Below the pieces are notes generated by a model, which saw nothing but the letters and a program-made list of their open reading frames with translations, did not search any database and had not been told where the DNA came from. The translations under genes and the position numbers were made by a program. A stretch of DNA of 10,570 bases from Chloroflexota bacterium (GTDB taxonomy: Bacteria; Chloroflexota; Anaerolineae; UBA1429), in the NCBI GenBank assembly GCA_012515695.1, contig JAAYXX010000080.1, positions 1-10,570 on the forward strand, in the 5' to 3' direction. Below are positions 1-5,672 of this stretch, piece after piece; position 1 is the first letter of the stretch, and each line of letters begins with the position of its first letter.

Positions 1-1494
1 CGCACGCTGGGCTTTCGCGGCGAGGCGCTCGCCAGCATGGCCGCCGTTTCCCGCCTGACCATCCATACCCGCACGGCAGACGAGGAGGCCGCCACCCTTT
101 ACCGCATAGAGGGCGGCGTGCCGTCGCAGCGCGAGAGCCAGCCCCGCCCGCGAGGCACGACAGTGCAGGTGGAAAACCTGTTCTTTAACACGCCTGCCCG
201 CCTGAAATTCCTGAAAAGCGACGCCACCGAGGCAGGCCACGTGGCCCGGCTGGTGTGCAGCTATGCCCTGGCCTATCCCGAAAAGCGGTTCGCTCTGCAT
301 CACAATGACCGCCTGGTGGTTCGCACTACGGGCACGGGGCAACTGTTTGACGTGATCGTGGCTATCTATGGGCTGGACGTGGCCGAGCAAATGCTGGAAA
401 TGGAGCCACGCGAGGGGCAGGCGGGTATCACCGTGGGCGGCTATATCAGCGCGCCTTCGTTGCATCGCGCCAACCGCCAGGATGCCACCTTTTTCGTGAA
501 CCGGCGATGGATTCAGGACAACGCGCTGACCTTTGCCGTCACCGAGGCGTATCGCAGCCTGCTGCCTGCCGGGCGCTATCCGGTGCTGGTGGTGAATATT
601 GACCTCCCCCCAGAGGATGTGGACGTGAACATTCACCCCACCAAGCGCGAGGTGCGCTTTCGGCAGTCGGGCGAGGTGTTCGGGGCTGTGCAAAAGGCGG
701 TGCGTACCACGCTGATGGCCCAGCATCCGGTTCCCAGCGTTGCGACGCCCCCTGACTGGCCTTCCGCCTTGCGGCGCCAGCAGATGCTATCGCGCACGGG
801 GCCGTTTACCGCCGCGCAGACTCGCATGGCGATGGAAGTCCAGCGAACAGGGGACGTGCCCCCGCTGGAGCGGCGCGAGCCGGTTGCCCAGCCCCCATTG
901 TCTGATACCGTTTCCGTGGCCCGACTGCCCATGCTGCGCGTGCTGGGGCAGATCGCCCAGACGTATATCATCGCAGAAGGCCCCGGCGGCATGTATCTGG
1001 TGGACCAGCACGCCGCCCACGAGCGGGTGCGCTATGAGGAGCTGCGCGCACAACGCAAGCAGGCGGAGGTGGTCAGCCAAGAGTTGCTCGACCCCCTGCC
1101 GGTGGACCTGGCCCCGCAGCAGGCCACGTTGCTCGGCGAGCACCTGGAAACGCTGTCTGGCTATGGGTTCGAGATCATCCCCTTTGGCCGCACGACCTTT
1201 TTGGTCAAGCGAGTTCCCGCCACGCTGGTGGACGGCGACATCGCCGGGGCCATTTTGGAGATGATTGACGCGGCGCTAGAGGGCGGCGAGGGCTTTTCGT
1301 GGGAAGATCAGGCCCTCATTACCCTGTCGTGCCATACCGCCGTGCGGGCCGGGCAGACCCTCTCGCTGGAGGAAATGCGCGATCTGGTGCGCCAGTTGGA
1401 ACGCTGCGATCTGCCGCACACCTGCCCCCACGGGCGGCCCACCATCGTGCATCTGAGCCGGGACCAGTTGGAAAAAGAGTTTGGCCGACGGTAG
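1..1494 (+). CDS. mutL: DNA mismatch repair protein MutL, 5'-truncated by window edge
   Basis: MutL links MutS mismatch recognition to strand incision and excision. The reading frame is open from base 1, and its first codons give the GHKL-ATPase motif GFRGEALAS, so the true start lies roughly 90 codons upstream, outside the window. The N-terminal half carries the ATPase/transducer domain (LFFNTPAR near residue 61, DVDVNIHPTKREVRF near 206). A Pro/Gln-rich linker follows (about residues 240-305). The C-terminal dimerisation domain has the metal-dependent endonuclease motif DQHA(x)2E(x)4E (DQHAAHERVRYE, near residue 335), SCHTAVRAG near 443 and CPHGRP near 475. These motifs belong to the nicking type of MutL found in bacteria without MutH. 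The frame ends at TAG 1492-1494. The next gene starts 131 nt downstream, so co-transcription with it is uncertain. Residue numbers count from base 1. Confidence 0.97.
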   Translation, partial: RTLGFRGEALASMAAVSRLTIHTRTADEEAATLYRIEGGVPSQRESQPRPRGTTVQVENLFFNTPARLKFLKSDATEAGHVARLVCSYALAYPEKRFALHHNDRLVVRTTGTGQLFDVIVAIYGLDVAEQMLEMEPREGQAGITVGGYISAPSLHRANRQDATFFVNRRWIQDNALTFAVTEAYRSLLPAGRYPVLVVNIDLPPEDVDVNIHPTKREVRFRQSGEVFGAVQKAVRTTLMAQHPVPSVATPPDWPSALRRQQMLSRTGPFTAAQTRMAMEVQRTGDVPPLERREPVAQPPLSDTVSVARLPMLRVLGQIAQTYIIAEGPGGMYLVDQHAAHERVRYEELRAQRKQAEVVSQELLDPLPVDLAPQQATLLGEHLETLSGYGFEIIPFGRTTFLVKRVPATLVDGDIAGAILEMIDAALEGGEGFSWEDQALITLSCHTAVRAGQTLSLEEMRDLVRQLERCDLPHTCPHGRPTIVHLSRDQLEKEFGRR

Positions 1495-1573
1495 CGGCGT
1501 GACTCCCCGCGCCTCGCAACCTCTCTCCCCTTGTGGCGTATAGTATCTGGAAGCTCAAGCTAAGCCATTTACA

Positions 1574-1602
1574 GCCTGCCGAGGATATATCTTGCGGCAG
1601 GC
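1574..1602 (+). other. Stem-loop in leader of the PspC-domain gene
   Basis: GCCTGCCG (1574-1581) pairs with CGGCAGGC (1595-1602) around a 13-nt A/T-rich loop. No T-run follows, so it is not a standard terminator. It ends 8 nt before the Shine-Dalgarno of the next gene and would lie in that gene's 5' leader, or in the spacer after mutL. A role in translation or mRNA stability is only inferred. Confidence 0.45.
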
Positions 1603-1625
1603 GTCACATCAGGAGGGAGTATCGT

Positions 1626-2117
1626 ATGAACCATCTTTATCGTAGTGAAACAGATCGCATCATCGGTGGCGTGTGCGGGGGGCTGGGCGAGTATTTACAC
1701 GTAAACCCCTTGCTCGTGCGCATCCTCTTTGTCCTGCTCGCCATGACCAGCGGCCTGGGGTTCCTGCCCGTGGCGGCGTATATCCTGCTCTGGATTTTCG
1801 TGCCAACTCGCAGGACAGAGACGTTGAGCCACGACGAGCTTTTACGGCAAAACGTCGATGAAATCGGCCAAAGGGCACGCGAGTTCGGCCACGAGGCGCA
1901 GAACGCCCTGCGAGGCAAACGTTGGGGCGAGAGCGCCGACAGCATAGCCTCCAATCGGATGATCGTGCTGGGCGGCGGGCTGGTGCTCGTTGGGTTGCTG
2001 TTGCTGCTCGACAGCCTGGGCCTCTTGTGGTGGTTCAGGTGGGGCACTCTGTGGCCGCTGCTGATCATCGCCCTGGGCGCGGTGATCTTGCTGAATAACC
2101 TGAAGGACAAACACTGA
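1626..2117 (+). CDS. PspC-domain membrane protein
   Basis: A 163-residue protein. ATG 1626 is chosen because AGGAGGG (1611-1617) lies at the right distance; an upstream in-frame extension to 1533 has no such site. Residues about 3-62 form a PspC domain: the basic start with RIIGGVCGGLGEY, then LLVRILFVLLAM and a second hydrophobic stretch ending LLWIFVPTRR. A charged helical linker follows (about 65-108). A C-terminal pair of hydrophobic segments (about 112-130 and 137-155, with WWFRWGTLWPLLII between) resembles the LiaF/DUF5668 type of membrane module. PspC-family proteins act in envelope-stress sensing, usually with PspA/LiaI-like partners. No pspA or two-component system is in the window, so the exact role is not known. 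The stop TGA overlaps a possible ATG (TGATG at 2115-2119). Confidence 0.93.
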   Translation: MNHLYRSETDRIIGGVCGGLGEYLHVNPLLVRILFVLLAMTSGLGFLPVAAYILLWIFVPTRRTETLSHDELLRQNVDEIGQRAREFGHEAQNALRGKRWGESADSIASNRMIVLGGGLVLVGLLLLLDSLGLLWWFRWGTLWPLLIIALGAVILLNNLKDKH

Positions 2118-2203
2118 TGAACGGCACAAGGCGCGACCTCGTAGGACTCGTCCTGCCTGTTGCGCCTGTGGCCGCTTGTGAGAAGGATGCCTCCGCCGAG
2201 TAA
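2117..2203 (+). CDS. Possible 28-residue lipoprotein-like micro-ORF coupled to the PspC gene
   Basis: ATG 2117 overlaps the PspC stop codon in the arrangement TGATG, typical of translational coupling, and the frame runs 28 codons to TAA 2201-2203. The peptide starts MNGTRRDLVGLV, then LPVAPVAAC: two arginines, a hydrophobic run and VAAC, which fits the lipobox pattern [LVI][ASTVI][GAS]C, leaving a mature tail of only 8 residues (CEKDASAE). It may be a genuine tiny lipoprotein, the remnant of a longer decayed lipoprotein gene, or chance. No independent Shine-Dalgarno is evident. Similarity to any known family cannot be judged at this length. Confidence 0.3.
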   Translation: MNGTRRDLVGLVLPVAPVAACEKDASAE

Positions 2204-2275
2204 AAGAGCGATATTGACGGCGGGCTGATATCAGTGGCAGTGCGATAGCGTTTTTTGACCAATCTTTATCCTCGT

Positions 2276-2306
2276 AATACCCCAGTTTGGGCAACTGGGG
2301 TATTTT
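2276..2306 (+). terminator. Perfect 12-bp inverted repeat: likely terminator, possible CsoR operator
   Basis: AATACCCCAGTT (2276-2287) and AACTGGGGTATT (2293-2304) are exact inverted copies around a 5-nt loop, and TTATTATC follows, giving a U-rich 3' side. This fits an intrinsic terminator for the PspC transcription unit. The half-sites ATACCCC and GGGGTAT also resemble the G/C-tract half-sites of CsoR/RcnR-family operators, and the next gene encodes such a repressor whose -35 box begins 28 bp further on. The two roles are not exclusive. The 13-nt gap between half-sites is wider than in the known operators I recall. Confidence 0.7.
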
Positions 2307-2331
2307 ATTATCAAAAACAAGCAAAAAAGGC

Positions 2332-2360
2332 TTGACGTTTTATCCCCACTGGTCTATACT
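2332..2360 (+). promoter_or_regulatory. Sigma-70 promoter for the csoR-like/thioredoxin operon
   Basis: TTGACG (2332-2337) and TATACT (2355-2360) are separated by exactly 17 bp, giving near-consensus -35 and -10 boxes. Transcription should begin near 2367, which rules out any start codon upstream of that point for the following gene. The spacer contains TATCCCCA (2341-2348), which resembles the ATACCCC half-site of the upstream palindrome, so autoregulation by the encoded repressor is plausible. Confidence 0.85.
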
Positions 2361-2403
2361 GTCTTTGAAATTGGAACCAGACACAAAATGCAGGGTGGTG
2401 AAG

Positions 2404-2727
2404 GTGGCAGAGCGTAACGAAGAAGAACAAGCAGAGATTCTGGCCAGGTTGCGCCGTGTGGAGGGGCAGATTCGCGGTATCCAGCGCATGATCGAAGAGG
2501 CGCGGGACTGTGAGGCCATTGTTACCCAACTGTTGGCGGCGCGGGCGGCGCTGGACAAAGCTGGCTTGCTTGTCCTGAGCCATCACCTGGAGCGCTGTCT
2601 GTCAGCCCCCACCGGTCAACAGAGTCGGACACAGTTGGAGCGCGTGATCCAGTTCTTTTTAAAGTTTTCCAATGTTGCACCCGAAACCCAGGCGCCTGGA
2701 GCGAGCCAGGCAGATACATCCGCGTAA
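2404..2727 (+). CDS. CsoR/RcnR-family metal-sensing transcriptional repressor (DUF156)
   Basis: A 107-residue all-helical repressor of the CsoR/RcnR/FrmR/CstR family. GTG 2404 is chosen because GGTGGTGA (2394-2401) pairs with the anti-Shine-Dalgarno and because the promoter excludes the TTG at 2287. GTG 2395 and GTG 2398 are weaker alternatives. The family core RLRRVEGQIRGIQRMI is present at about residues 15-30. With this start the ligand residues are Cys36, His61 and Cys65 (DCEAIV, then SHHLERCL), the C-H-C set of copper-sensing CsoR, with an extra His60. The His at the second position argues against a CstR-type persulfide sensor, which has two cysteines only. Known members leave DNA on binding Cu(I) or another effector. 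Here the only co-transcribed gene, 24 nt downstream, is a thioredoxin, not a copper ATPase or chaperone. The effector is therefore uncertain; Cu(I) or thiol stress are both possible. Confidence 0.92.
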   Translation: MAERNEEEQAEILARLRRVEGQIRGIQRMIEEARDCEAIVTQLLAARAALDKAGLLVLSHHLERCLSAPTGQQSRTQLERVIQFFLKFSNVAPETQAPGASQADTSA

Positions 2728-2751
2728 CATCTCATCAACATGGGAGGGAAC

Positions 2752-3075
2752 ATGGCGGGACTGGAAGAAGTGACGGATGCCACCTTTGAAAGCGAGGTGC
2801 TAGAGGCAGAACTGCCAGTGCTGGTAGACTTTTGGGCAGAATGGTGCGGCCCTTGCCGTATGCTCGCTCCTGTGCTGGAAAAGATCGCCACCGAGCATGA
2901 GGGCAAGCTACGTATTCTCCGGCTCGACGTGCAGGCCAACCCCAAGATCACGGACCAGTTCGGTGTGACCAGCATTCCTACCCTGATCTTGTTTGTCCAG
3001 GGAGAGCCAGAGGAGCGCCTGGTGGGCTATATGTCCGAAAACAAGATCAAGCAACGCCTGGACCCGTACGTCTAG
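2752..3075 (+). CDS. trxA: Thioredoxin
   Basis: A 107-residue cytoplasmic thioredoxin, the general dithiol reductant for disulfides in target proteins, recycled by thioredoxin reductase (not in the window). The full fold is present: FWAEWCGPCRM with the catalytic Cys32-Gly-Pro-Cys35 pair, buried Asp26 in VLVDFW, the cis-proline Pro76 in SIPT and a C-terminal helix. There is no signal peptide. ATG 2752 is preferred over the in-frame ATG 2740 because GGAGGG (2742-2747) between them is an ideal ribosome binding site for the later start. It lies 24 nt after the CsoR-type repressor gene with no promoter or terminator between, so both are almost certainly read from the promoter at 2332 and controlled by that repressor. 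An intrinsic terminator follows at 3145-3172. Confidence 0.95.
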   Translation: MAGLEEVTDATFESEVLEAELPVLVDFWAEWCGPCRMLAPVLEKIATEHEGKLRILRLDVQANPKITDQFGVTSIPTLILFVQGEPEERLVGYMSENKIKQRLDPYV

Positions 3076-3077
3076 CA

Positions 3078-3120
3078 GCAGGCTGCGCGGCCTGCGCTAT
3101 CCGAGGCCCTTTTCAGGGCC
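3078..3120 (+). other. Two tandem hairpins after the thioredoxin gene
   Basis: GCAGGC (3078-3083) pairs with GCCTGC (3090-3095) over a 6-nt loop. GGCCCT (3105-3110) pairs with AGGGCC (3115-3120) over TTTC. Neither has a T-run. They precede the true terminator and would sit at the 3' end of the thioredoxin mRNA, where such stems often slow 3' exonuclease decay (inference). Confidence 0.45.
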
Positions 3121-3144
3121 GGATCGGTCCCCAGATCGTTTGTG

Positions 3145-3172
3145 CCTGTCTGTCCCCTCAGACAGGTTTTTT
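3145..3172 (+). terminator. Rho-independent terminator of the csoR-like/thioredoxin operon
   Basis: CCTGTCTG (3145-3152) and CAGACAGG (3159-3166) form a perfect 8-bp stem with a 6-nt loop, followed directly by six T (3167-3172). It is a textbook intrinsic terminator on the + strand. Confidence 0.92.
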
Positions 3173-3197
3173 GTTGCATACGCCGCCACGTACAGCA

Positions 3198-3238
3198 AAC
3201 GAGGCCGACACTTCTATTTACGGGGTGTCGGCCTCGTT
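3198..3238 (-). terminator. Long stem-loop, probable terminator of the 5'-nucleotidase gene
   Basis: The 14-nt arms 3198-3211 and 3225-3238 (core ACGAGGCCGACAC against GTGTCGGCCTCGT) are exact inverted copies around a 13-nt loop. On the - strand the stem lies 15 nt after the nucleotidase stop codon and is followed by TTTGCTGT, a weak T-run. It sits between two converging genes, so it may also stop leftover + strand transcription. Confidence 0.65.
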
Positions 3239-3252
3239 GCTCGTGCAGCCGG

Positions 3253-5178
3253 TTACCGGTTGATCGCGTACCCTACTTCCCTGTTCGGGATATAGTTGTA
3301 CACCTGGATCAGGTATTTGACGTCGGGTTGAGCGGTGAACGTGGCCGTACGCTCACCGTGCTGGCCGGTGTAGCGGCCCACCGCCACCTGGCCCAAGGGG
3401 CCGTAGATATTGACGCCAAAGCCCCGCGCTATGATGGGATCATCGGGCGCGAACTGGAGCCGTAGCGATACGTCGGTGGCCGATTCAACCATCAGCTCAT
3501 AGACCGCGAACGCGCCGCCATTGTTGCCAACCAGCGTCCCCGCCATAGGGACGGCGACGGGTTCCTGAGGGGTTGGCGCGGGCTTGGGTTGCGCCGCCGG
3601 TGCAGTGCCGGTGGTGATGCGCCCTTCGATCGCCGGATTGATGGGCGAATGAGCCGCGATGTACTCGGCCACAGCATCCGCCAGAACCGCCCCCGCGTCA
3701 TACGGGTCTATGGCGTTTTCGGCGAACATGGTATACCCATCCCCGCCCTGGCGCATAAAGTCGTTCGAAGCCACCTGATAGACAGCGTCCAGCTTGATGG
3801 GGCTGTAGCTGCCGTCGGCGTTCTTGACCTCAACCTTGATGACCCGCGATCCGGCGGGCTTGTTAGGATCAAAGCTAAAGCGCAGGCCGCCCACCTGGGG
3901 GAACTGGCCCTTTTGTTCCTCTACCTGGCTGACGCCTTGTTCCAGCGCGGCCACCACATCAGCGCCTTTGAGGCCAAAGGTGGCGATCTGGTTGCCAAAG
4001 GGCAGCACTTCCAGCACTTGCCCCATCGTCACATCTCCGGCGGGGATGCTGGCCCGAATGCCGCCGCCATTGATGATGCAGATTTGCGTCTTCTCCGAGG
4101 CGGTCTTCCACAAAATAGCGTCGGCGATCAGGTTGCCCAGGTTGACCTCTTGCGTGCGCGCCAACTCGCGGGTTCCTTCCAGATTCGCCGTAGTCTTGCC
4201 GATCACTGTGGCTTTGAGTTCGTTAATCGCCTCGGCAAAGCGGGCGACGTCCGCTGCAACGGTGGCGTCTTCTGCGATGCTCTCGTCAATGGCGATGGGC
4301 GCGCCCTGGTAGCTCTTGACAGCGCCCTCTGCGGTAAAGGTCACATCCAGGCGGCCCAGATACTTGCCCCAATCCTGGGCGCTGACGATCAACACCGTGG
4401 TGCCAGCCGGTGACTTGGCGATGGTGGGGTAGACGCCGCTCGCGTCTTCCATCGAGCCGAGCAACGTGTGCGTGTGGCCGCCCACAATCACGTCAATGCC
4501 GTCCACGGCCTTGGCGAGAGACATATCGCCGGGGTAGCCCAGGTGGCTGAGGCAGACGATCTTGTTCACGCCCTGCCCCTCCAACTCTTTGACAGCAGCT
4601 TTGGCTGCCGCGATGGGGTCGGTGATCTTGACATTGGGGCCGGGGCTGGAAATGTAGACCGTTTCGGGCGTGCTCAGGCCCAGGACGCCGATTTTTTCCC
4701 CGCCAATCGTGACGATGGTGTACGGCTTGATCAGGTCTTTCAAGGCCGCTTCTTGGGAGACGTCGAGGTTGGCGCTAACGACGGGAAAATCGGCGGCTTT
4801 GATGAATTCGGCCAGGGTAGCCGGGCCAGAGTCAAATTCGTGGTTGCCCACGGTCATGGCCTGATACCCCAGGGCATTCATGAAATAGGCTTCTTCCTCT
4901 CCCTGCCACTGGTTGAAAAAGAGCGTGCCCTGGAAGGCATCCCCGGCATCCACCAGCAGCACATTGTCCGCCTCGCCTTTGATTTGTTGGATGGCTGTAA
5001 AGCGGCGGGCAATACCCCCTTGCAGGGGATCACCAAAGGATTCGAGATGCGCGTGGGTATCGTTCGTGTGCAAGATGGTGAGCGTAAACGGCCCCTGTGC
5101 CAGGGCTGTTGGCGCAACCATCAGGAGCATGCTGACGACCAGAAGCAAGATGAGCAGGCGTTTGCTGAAGGGTTTCAT
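3253..5178 (-). CDS. Exported 5'-nucleotidase/2',3'-cyclic phosphodiesterase family metallophosphoesterase
   Basis: A 641-residue protein of the UshA/YfkN family, which dephosphorylates nucleotides outside the cytoplasm for nucleoside and phosphate salvage. Residues 1-27 form a signal peptide (KRLLILLL, hydrophobic core, cleavage near ALA-Q). The dinuclear-metal phosphoesterase domain shows LHTNDTHAH (Asp40, His42), VDAGDAFQG (Asp80), VGNHEFD (Asn112-His113), SHLG (His212) and GGHTH (His235, His237). The C-terminal 5'-nucleotidase domain shows INGGGIRASI (Arg375), VLPFGN (Phe394) and SNDFMRQGGDGY (Phe474, Tyr482), the nucleoside-binding elements. A Pro/Ala-rich linker (about 526-545) leads to an extra domain of roughly 95 residues that looks beta-rich and may bind a polymer or the cell surface; I do not recognise it. 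ATG 5176-5178 has GGAG (5186-5189) upstream. Promoter at 5451-5423; terminator at 3238-3198. The substrate cannot be fixed from sequence alone. Confidence 0.94.
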   Translation of the reverse strand: MKPFSKRLLILLLVVSMLLMVAPTALAQGPFTLTILHTNDTHAHLESFGDPLQGGIARRFTAIQQIKGEADNVLLVDAGDAFQGTLFFNQWQGEEEAYFMNALGYQAMTVGNHEFDSGPATLAEFIKAADFPVVSANLDVSQEAALKDLIKPYTIVTIGGEKIGVLGLSTPETVYISSPGPNVKITDPIAAAKAAVKELEGQGVNKIVCLSHLGYPGDMSLAKAVDGIDVIVGGHTHTLLGSMEDASGVYPTIAKSPAGTTVLIVSAQDWGKYLGRLDVTFTAEGAVKSYQGAPIAIDESIAEDATVAADVARFAEAINELKATVIGKTTANLEGTRELARTQEVNLGNLIADAILWKTASEKTQICIINGGGIRASIPAGDVTMGQVLEVLPFGNQIATFGLKGADVVAALEQGVSQVEEQKGQFPQVGGLRFSFDPNKPAGSRVIKVEVKNADGSYSPIKLDAVYQVASNDFMRQGGDGYTMFAENAIDPYDAGAVLADAVAEYIAAHSPINPAIEGRITTGTAPAAQPKPAPTPQEPVAVPMAGTLVGNNGGAFAVYELMVESATDVSLRLQFAPDDPIIARGFGVNIYGPLGQVAVGRYTGQHGERTATFTAQPDVKYLIQVYNYIPNREVGYAINR

Positions 5179-5198
5179 TGCTATTCTCCGTTAGTATG

Positions 5199-5246
5199 AT
5201 CAAGCTGCCGTGCGTCGTCGCAACGGCGAACCGTCCAAAGCTTGAT
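5199..5246 (-). other. Compound stem-loop just upstream of the nucleotidase ribosome binding site
   Basis: ATCAAGCT (5199-5206) pairs with AGCTTGAT (5239-5246). Directly inside, GCCGT (5207-5211) pairs with ACGGC (5223-5227). This gives a 13-bp stem interrupted on one side by an 11-nt bulge (5228-5238). It lies in the nucleotidase leader, ending about 9 nt before the Shine-Dalgarno. No known riboswitch class is recognised. Confidence 0.4.
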
Positions 5247-5257
5247 ACAGGTTGAAC

Positions 5258-5283
5258 GAGAGCCGCTCGTGGCGCGGCCTCTC
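5258..5283 (-). other. Hairpin in the nucleotidase leader
   Basis: 5258-5266 (GAGAGCCGC on the + strand) pairs with 5274-5283 with a single bulged base at 5278, giving 9 bp closed by a 7-nt loop. It is the second stem-loop of the leader. Function unknown. Confidence 0.35.
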
Positions 5284-5422
5284 TGAATGCGACGGCTAGA
5301 TGATCGGTTCGTGAGCTATGGGTTGACGGACAGCTATCAACGAAGGGAACCTGCTGGGGAATGCTACAGGTAGGGCCAGAACAGCAAGAATATCACGCGG
5401 CCATAGGCCAGCGCGCTATCTG

Positions 5423-5451
5423 ACTTTACCAGGCCAGGCGGGCCATGTCAA
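5423..5451 (-). promoter_or_regulatory. Sigma-70 promoter for the 5'-nucleotidase gene
   Basis: Read on the - strand, TTGACA (5451-5446) and TAAAGT (5428-5423) are separated by 17 bp, and TGG directly before the -10 box gives an extended -10 element (TGn). Transcription should start near 5416, giving a leader of about 240 nt before the ATG at 5178. The left end of the repeat element at 5458 lies 7 bp upstream of the -35 box. Confidence 0.75.
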
Positions 5452-5457
5452 GCAGTC

Positions 5458-5561
5458 TAGGCAGTTGAAACTGCACCAACGTTTGCAAAGCCGCCCTTCG
5501 GCGGCTGGGAAGCAAGTCCACGAAGGTGGACTTGGCAGAGGTTGCCGCGGTTTCAACCGCC
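5458..5561. repeat. Inverted-repeat hairpin element, copy A
   Basis: A non-coding element of about 102-104 bp. The left end is TA-GGCAGTTGAAACTGC-ACCAAC and the right end is the inverted form of GGCGGTTGAAACCGC-GGCAACC, so the termini are imperfect inverted repeats sharing GTTGAAAC. Each terminus is itself a 14-bp palindrome (5461-5474 and 5547-5560). Two hairpins lie between: AGCCGCC-CTTC-GGCGGCT (5489-5506) and AAGTCCAC-GAAG-GTGGACTT (5514-5533). The first 23 bp and the last 33 bp are identical to copy B at 10436-10570. There is no ORF of note. It sits between the 3' end of the methyltransferase operon and the nucleotidase promoter. Size and structure fit a non-autonomous mobile or REP-like element. 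No target duplication is seen. Confidence 0.88.
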
Positions 5562-5582
5562 GGGTATGCGTGGAAGGGGATT

Positions 5583-5634
5583 GGACCGCCGCCATCCCTG
5601 GCGGCTTATAATGCCGGCTGGAAGCCGGCGGTCC
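5583..5634. repeat. Second palindromic cluster with mutually exclusive stems
   Basis: GGACCGCC (5583-5590) and GGCGGTCC (5627-5634) are exact inverted copies and could close a large stem. Inside, and competing with it, lie GCCGCC/GGCGGC (5588-5593 with 5600-5605) and GCCGGC/GCCGGC (5613-5618 with 5624-5629, loop TGGAA). It lies 39 bp beyond the stop of the UroD-like gene on the transcribed side. It has no T-run and could act as an mRNA 3'-end barrier. It resembles, from memory, palindromic repeats common in GC-rich environmental genomes, but only one copy is in the window. Confidence 0.6.
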
Positions 5635-5672
5635 GATTATGTGGCATTAATTTCTCAATTTTCATCAACCGC

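Noticed and set aside
1539..1544. TATAGT as -10 box of a promoter for the PspC gene
   Set aside because: No acceptable -35 box at 16-18 bp upstream (the sequence there is GCAACC). It could still be an activator-dependent promoter, but I cannot support it.
2287..2403. Upstream extension of the CsoR-like gene to TTG 2287 (146 residues)
   Set aside because: It would start inside the inverted repeat and upstream of a near-consensus promoter (2332-2360). The GTG at 2404 has a ribosome binding site and gives the normal family length.
2388..2417. Nine-codon ORF from ATG 2388 overlapping the start of the CsoR-like gene
   Set aside because: It has no own ribosome binding site and low-information composition. 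It arises from the GGTGGTGAAGGTG stretch that serves as ribosome binding site and start of the repressor.
3589..5199. Long + strand open frames (274 and 243 codons) opposite the nucleotidase gene
   Set aside because: They lie antisense to a gene with complete family motifs, show no recognisable domains, and reflect GC-rich codon usage on the other strand.
5458..5561. CRISPR-like repeats (GTTGAAAC core resembles some repeat ends)
   Set aside because: The cores occur as inverted termini of an element, not as regularly spaced direct repeats with spacers, and there are no cas genes.
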